From JAYTQG01 sp043746815 (GTDB taxonomy: Bacteria > Actinomycetota > Thermoleophilia > Miltoncostaeales > Miltoncostaeaceae): a stretch of DNA of 9,601 nt. Positions 6,710 to 9,601 of this stretch are shown here, one piece after another. Location: NCBI GenBank assembly GCA_043746815.1, contig JAYTQG010000123.1:1-9601 (forward strand), written 5' to 3'. How positions within the stretch are numbered: position 1 is the stretch's first letter; every line of letters starts with the position of its first letter. A program made the translations under genes and the position numbers. Below the pieces are notes generated by a model. That model was not told the DNA's origin, made no database searches, and saw nothing but the letters and a program-made list of their open reading frames with translations.

Positions 6710-7099
6710 TCAGGCCGTGCGCTCGACAAGATCCCACTTGTTGCCGTAGGGGTCAGTGAACACGCACACCCAGCCGTAGTACCCCTTGCGCGGCTCCTCG
6801 ATGAAGTGGACACCCGCAGCCGTCATCGCCGCGTGATCCGTGGCGAAATCATCGGTGTCGATGAAAAAGGCCACGCGCCCACCGGTCTGGTTTCCGATGC
6901 TGGTGCGCTGAACATCCGTCGCCGCACGAGCAAGCAGCACCGACATCCCACGACCACCCGCGGGTGCGACGACAACCCATCGCTTCTCGTCGCTCAGGCG
7001 TGTGTCTTCGACGAGTTCGAAACCAAGAATGTCAACGTAGTAGGCGAGCGCTTCGTCGTAGTCGGGAACCACGAGCGTGAATTGGCGGATCGAGAGCAC
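6710..7099 (-). CDS. VOC-family (glyoxalase/bleomycin-resistance-like) protein, 129 aa
   Basis: This small protein has the two-module VOC pattern: TLVVPDYDEALAYYVDILGF (8-27) opens the first beta-alpha-beta-beta-beta unit, and VAFFIDTDDFATDHAAMTAA (76-95) the second. It ends in the standard VFTDPYGNKWDLVE strand pair (113-126), whose last glutamate is a usual metal ligand. The first-strand ligand position, often His, is a Thr here (T8), so the metal site may be incomplete. The GTG at 7099 is preferred because GAAGG lies 8 bases upstream and the VOC fold begins at once; ATGs at 7171 and 7189 would add 24 or 30 residues with no ribosome site. It sits 30 bases before bioB on the same strand and is probably the first gene of the biotin transcript. 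The substrate cannot be predicted; VOC members include lyases, dioxygenases, epimerases and drug-binding proteins. Confidence 0.85.
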   Translation of the reverse strand: MLSIRQFTLVVPDYDEALAYYVDILGFELVEDTRLSDEKRWVVVAPAGGRGMSVLLARAATDVQRTSIGNQTGGRVAFFIDTDDFATDHAAMTAAGVHFIEEPRKGYYGWVCVFTDPYGNKWDLVERTA

Positions 7100-7107
7100 G
7101 GGTTGGA

Positions 7108-7112
7108 CCTTC
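7108..7112 (-). promoter_or_regulatory. Ribosome binding site of the VOC gene
   Basis: GAAGG on the minus strand lies 8 bases before the GTG at 7099. It supports this start over the in-frame ATGs at 7171 and 7189, which have no such site. Confidence 0.5.
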
Positions 7113-7176
7113 GCAGTTGCGTACCCACATTTCCAGATGGGATGGGGTTCAGCAGGCGCCGTCGTCGCCATCCTGA

Positions 7177-7195
7177 TCAACACGATCATGGTTGA
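7177..7195. repeat. Small inverted repeat TCAAC-N9-GTTGA in the divergent region
   Basis: Five-base perfect arms are separated by nine bases, roughly two helical half-turns centre to centre, near the middle of the divergent region. The layout would suit a dimeric repressor, but such short arms are expected by chance at an appreciable rate. Confidence 0.25.
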
Positions 7196-7249
7196 GGTCT
7201 GGGAGCAGCGGCACGGCGTGGAGCTGGTGGCGGTGGACCGTACTCGGCT

Positions 7250-8224
7250 ATGGTCGCGGCCCCGCGCACTGGACTCCAACTGACCCAACTCCACTCCATT
7301 GAGGACACACAGATCGCGGGACGGGCAGCGACGGTGCTCGCCAGCGACCGAGTGTGCGCAACGATCGTCCCGGACCTGGGGATGCTCTGCTCCTCGCTGA
7401 CGCTGGACGGGGAGGAGATGCTCGGCCACCCATACGGAGTTGACGCCTACGTCGAGCGGGGGAAGCTGACGGGCATCCCGTTGATGCACCCGTGGGCCAA
7501 CCGGCTCAGCGGGGCGCGGCTGCTCGGGGCGGAAGCCGAAACAATTGATTTGACGTCGCCACTGATTCACGTCGACGGCAACGGTCTGCCCATCCATGGT
7601 CTTCGCCTCGTCGACGCAGGTTGGGAGGTCACCGAGCGTGCGTACTCCGATGCATCGGCTTCCATCAGCGCGCGACTGGACCTTTCAAACGGGCCTCTCC
7701 TTGAAGCGTTTCCGTTCCCGCACAGGATCTCGATCGCTGTGACCCTCACTGACGAGTCCCTGGGCGTCGCCACGACGCTCACCGCGACGGGGGGCGTGTC
7801 GGTCCCGATTGCCTTCGGCTGGCACCCGTACTTCCGAATCCCTGGGGTACCGCGGAGTCTCTGGCACATTGAGATGCCCGTCCGGCGGCGGGCACTCCTC
7901 GACGACCGAGGACTTCCGACCGGGCTCGAAGAGGCGACCTCGGTCGCTCCCGGTGCGCTGGGAGCGACAACCTACGACGACCTCTTCACGGGACTCTCAG
8001 ACGACCCGGTCTTTGCACTGGCCGGGGGCGGTTGGAGGACCGAGGTCGCGTTTGGGCCCGGGTATCCAATGGCCCAGGTCTATGCGCCACTGACGCATGA
8101 CGTGATCGCCTTGGAGCCAATGACCGCACCGACCAACGCGGTCGTTTCTGGGGACAGACTCCGACACGTGCTGCCCGGCGAGTCATTCTCCGCAACCTTC
8201 CGCATTCGGGTCTCAAGAACCTGA
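7250..8224 (+). CDS. Aldose 1-epimerase family protein (galactose mutarotase-like), 324 aa
   Basis: The family interconverts alpha and beta anomers of aldoses, or of hexose 6-phosphates in the YeaD branch, in the cytoplasm. Visible active-site landmarks are HPWANRLSG (80-88, with the substrate arginine R85), GLPIHG (112-117, H116), the catalytic histidine H192 in FGWHPYF (189-195), YDDLF (242-246, a sugar-binding aspartate) and the catalytic-base glutamate E289 in IALEPMTAPTNA (286-297). The length is near the usual 290-350. Residues 1-24 precede the first recognisable strand and have little family character. The ATG at 7250 is the only good early start, though no clear ribosome site precedes it. 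It runs divergently from the biotin operon and converges on a sugar-binding protein gene, so a role in sugar use is likely; the exact sugar is unknown. Confidence 0.88.
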   Translation: MVAAPRTGLQLTQLHSIEDTQIAGRAATVLASDRVCATIVPDLGMLCSSLTLDGEEMLGHPYGVDAYVERGKLTGIPLMHPWANRLSGARLLGAEAETIDLTSPLIHVDGNGLPIHGLRLVDAGWEVTERAYSDASASISARLDLSNGPLLEAFPFPHRISIAVTLTDESLGVATTLTATGGVSVPIAFGWHPYFRIPGVPRSLWHIEMPVRRRALLDDRGLPTGLEEATSVAPGALGATTYDDLFTGLSDDPVFALAGGGWRTEVAFGPGYPMAQVYAPLTHDVIALEPMTAPTNAVVSGDRLRHVLPGESFSATFRIRVSRT

Positions 8225-8230
8225 AACGAG

Positions 8231-8271
8231 ACGGGCCCCGGTGACTGCAGAAGCAGCCAACCGAGGCCCGT
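8231..8271. terminator. Bidirectional hairpin terminator between convergent genes
   Basis: Arms ACGGGCCCCGGT (8231-8242) and ACCGAGGCCCGT (8260-8271) pair over 12 bases with one mismatch. Inside the loop a second stem CTGC (8245-8248) and GCAG (8253-8256) closes an AGAA tetraloop. The stem starts 7 bases after the epimerase stop and lies 35 bases beyond the stop of the convergent binding-protein gene. Only short T runs follow on either strand (GTTT), so it is less canonical than a strong U-tract terminator but well placed to stop both transcripts. Confidence 0.75.
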
Positions 8272-8305
8272 TTGGGGGAACTACTCCCAGTTTCCCGGGC
8301 ATGTA

Positions 8306-9586
8306 CTACTTGGCGAAAATGACCTGCTTCTGCTTCTCGATGCCCTTCAGCAGCCCATCGATGTCGTTCGGGTTCTTGATGAACGACTGAATTGCCGGGA
8401 TCATCACCGTATTCGCAAAGGCTGGCTCGGTATCACGGTCCAGGAACTGCGAGATGTGCTTCGCAGAGGCGATGAAGCCCACCGACTTCTTCTGAAGGGG
8501 CGTGTACTTGCTGGTGTCCGCCGACTTGCTCGTCGCGATGCTGTTGGCATCCGCGCCGAGGTAGATCTGCTGACCCTTGGCCGATGCAGCAAACGCGAGG
8601 AACGCCTTTGCGGCCTCGGGGTTCTTCGCGTCCTTGGCGAGCATCAACCCGTCAATCGGAGCCTCAACCGTGTCCGTCCCGTACTTCGGGTTGATCTGCG
8701 GGAACGCGAAGAAGTCGAGGTCCTTGTTCGATGCGCCGGTGAACTGCTGCCCGACGAAGGCGCCAAGGAGATACATCCCGGCCTTCTTGTTGACAACGGA
8801 CTTCGCCGCGTCCTGCCACGTGCGTCCAAGTGAACCCTTGGAGTGGTAGGGGAGCAGCGTCTTCCACGTCTCGAAGACCTTCTTGACCTTCGGATCTGTC
8901 CATGACTGCTTGCCTGCCATCAAGCTTACGTGGAAGTCGTACCCGTTGATCCGCTCGTTAAGGTAGTCGAAGGTGCCGAGTGCGGGCCATCCGTCCTTGT
9001 CACCAAAGGCGATCGGCGTCAAGCCATCCTTCTGCATCTTCTTCGACAATGTGACCAGCTGGTCGAGCGTCTTCGGGACCTTGTAGCCGTGCGACTTGAA
9101 GACGCTCTTGCGGTAAAAGACTCCCCATGGGTAGTTGTAGAGAGGAACGAAGTACTGCTTCCCATCAGCGGCGGTCGATGCGCCCTTGAACGCTGGGGGC
9201 TGGTCGCTACTGAGCTTCGTCCACACGTCGGAGATGTCGCCGACGAGCCCCTTTGACGACAGGGACTGCATCCGGTACCCGGCGAACCAGGTGAAGACGT
9301 CGTCCGGTGTGCCCTGAACGTACTGGCTGATGCCCTCTTGGAACTTGTTGTGGTCGGACGTGTTGACATTGACCTCAAGCCCAGGGTTCTCTGCCTTGAA
9401 GGCGTCGACGAGTGCCTGATATGCCGCCTTGGGTATTGCGTCAGAACCGTTTGAACCGAACGTCAACGTACCTGACGGTGCCGCGCCAGCGGTTGCTCCG
9501 CTGAGCGCACTGACGGCGCCAATGCAGGCGGCCGCAAGGACCCCCCGGCGGGAACGGCGTGATCCACGAGTACTCGGTACCTGCAT
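8306..9586 (-). CDS. Extracellular sugar-binding protein of an ABC transporter (SBP family 1), 426 aa
   Basis: The predicted product is a secreted binding protein that captures a sugar and hands it to an ABC permease. The first 36 residues form a signal peptide: a basic SRRSRRGVLA stretch (9-18) with a Tat-like SRRGVL core, a hydrophobic stretch (16-32) and a likely cut near AGA-APSG (35/36). The only cysteine there (C21) is not in a good lipobox, so anchoring as a lipoprotein is doubtful. Mature-region marks of family 1 are LVDAFKAENPGLEVNV (59-74), GTPDDVFTWFAG (92-103) and YFVPLYNYPWGVFYRKSVF (145-163), rich in aromatic residues that often stack on sugars. The length is usual. The ATG at 9586 has AGGGGGAG 7 bases upstream. 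No permease or ATPase gene is in view; they could lie beyond the right edge, upstream of this gene on the same strand. The ligand is unknown. Confidence 0.9.
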   Translation of the reverse strand: MQVPSTRGSRRSRRGVLAAACIGAVSALSGATAGAAPSGTLTFGSNGSDAIPKAAYQALVDAFKAENPGLEVNVNTSDHNKFQEGISQYVQGTPDDVFTWFAGYRMQSLSSKGLVGDISDVWTKLSSDQPPAFKGASTAADGKQYFVPLYNYPWGVFYRKSVFKSHGYKVPKTLDQLVTLSKKMQKDGLTPIAFGDKDGWPALGTFDYLNERINGYDFHVSLMAGKQSWTDPKVKKVFETWKTLLPYHSKGSLGRTWQDAAKSVVNKKAGMYLLGAFVGQQFTGASNKDLDFFAFPQINPKYGTDTVEAPIDGLMLAKDAKNPEAAKAFLAFAASAKGQQIYLGADANSIATSKSADTSKYTPLQKKSVGFIASAKHISQFLDRDTEPAFANTVMIPAIQSFIKNPNDIDGLLKGIEKQKQVIFAK

Positions 9587-9593
9587 GTGAATG

Positions 9594-9601
9594 CTCCCCC
9601 T
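9594..9601 (-). promoter_or_regulatory. Ribosome binding site of the sugar-binding protein gene
   Basis: AGGGGGAG on the minus strand ends 7 bases before the ATG at 9586 and fixes the start. The promoter lies outside the window. Confidence 0.65.

Larger units (their letters stand above)
7100..7249. promoter_or_regulatory. Divergent control region between the VOC-biotin operon and the epimerase gene
   Basis: These 150 bases separate two divergent transcripts, so promoters for both should lie here. I see no convincing sigma-70 pair on either strand. I also see none of the known biotin operators as I recall them: BirA (TGTAAAC, spacer of about 15, GTTTACA), BioR (TTATMTATAA) or BioQ. The epimerase start has no clear Shine-Dalgarno sequence, so its mRNA may be leaderless or weakly translated. 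Confidence 0.5.

Noticed and set aside
7100..7189. Longer VOC protein starting at ATG 7171 or 7189
   Set aside because: No ribosome site precedes these ATGs, and the VOC fold begins right after the GTG at 7099, which has GAAGG upstream.

Overview
The window is high-GC bacterial DNA, densely packed and mostly on the minus strand. The protein families suggest an actinobacterium or a close high-GC relative: the BioB and TetR sequence style, frequent GTG starts, and a secreted sugar-binding protein with a twin-arginine-like leader. This placement is inference from protein character only. No rRNA, tRNA, CRISPR array, transposase or phage gene was seen.

Positions 1-2361, all minus strand: the window opens inside an isocitrate lyase gene (N-terminal 187 residues present; the rest lies off the left edge). 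Upstream of it are a ferritin-like di-iron protein, a remnant of a TetR-family regulator with no DNA-binding half and an apparent frameshift, and a six-helix membrane protein of unknown function.

Positions 2462-7099, minus strand: a compact biotin operon read in the order VOC-fold protein, bioB, bioA, bioF, bioD. bioB/bioA and bioA/bioF overlap by 4 bases and bioF/bioD by 7 bases, which suggests translational coupling. Together BioF, BioA, BioD and BioB cover the four ring-forming steps from pimeloyl thioester to biotin. No gene for making the pimeloyl precursor (bioC/bioH, bioI, bioW) is in view. The promoter-proximal VOC gene has no known biotin role. BioB keeps its radical-SAM cluster cysteines but seems to lack one of the classical [2Fe-2S] ligands.

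Positions 7100-7249 form a 150-base divergent control region. Reading rightwards from it is an aldose 1-epimerase-family gene (7250-8224). This converges on a solute-binding protein gene of a sugar ABC transporter (8306-9586, minus strand). A strong nested hairpin between the two is a likely bidirectional terminator. The epimerase and the binding protein both suggest sugar handling, but they are transcribed towards each other and no permease or ATPase gene is in view.

I found no clear evidence for a new multi-gene system. The items most worth a second look are the BioB ligand change, the VOC gene heading the biotin operon and the broken TetR gene.
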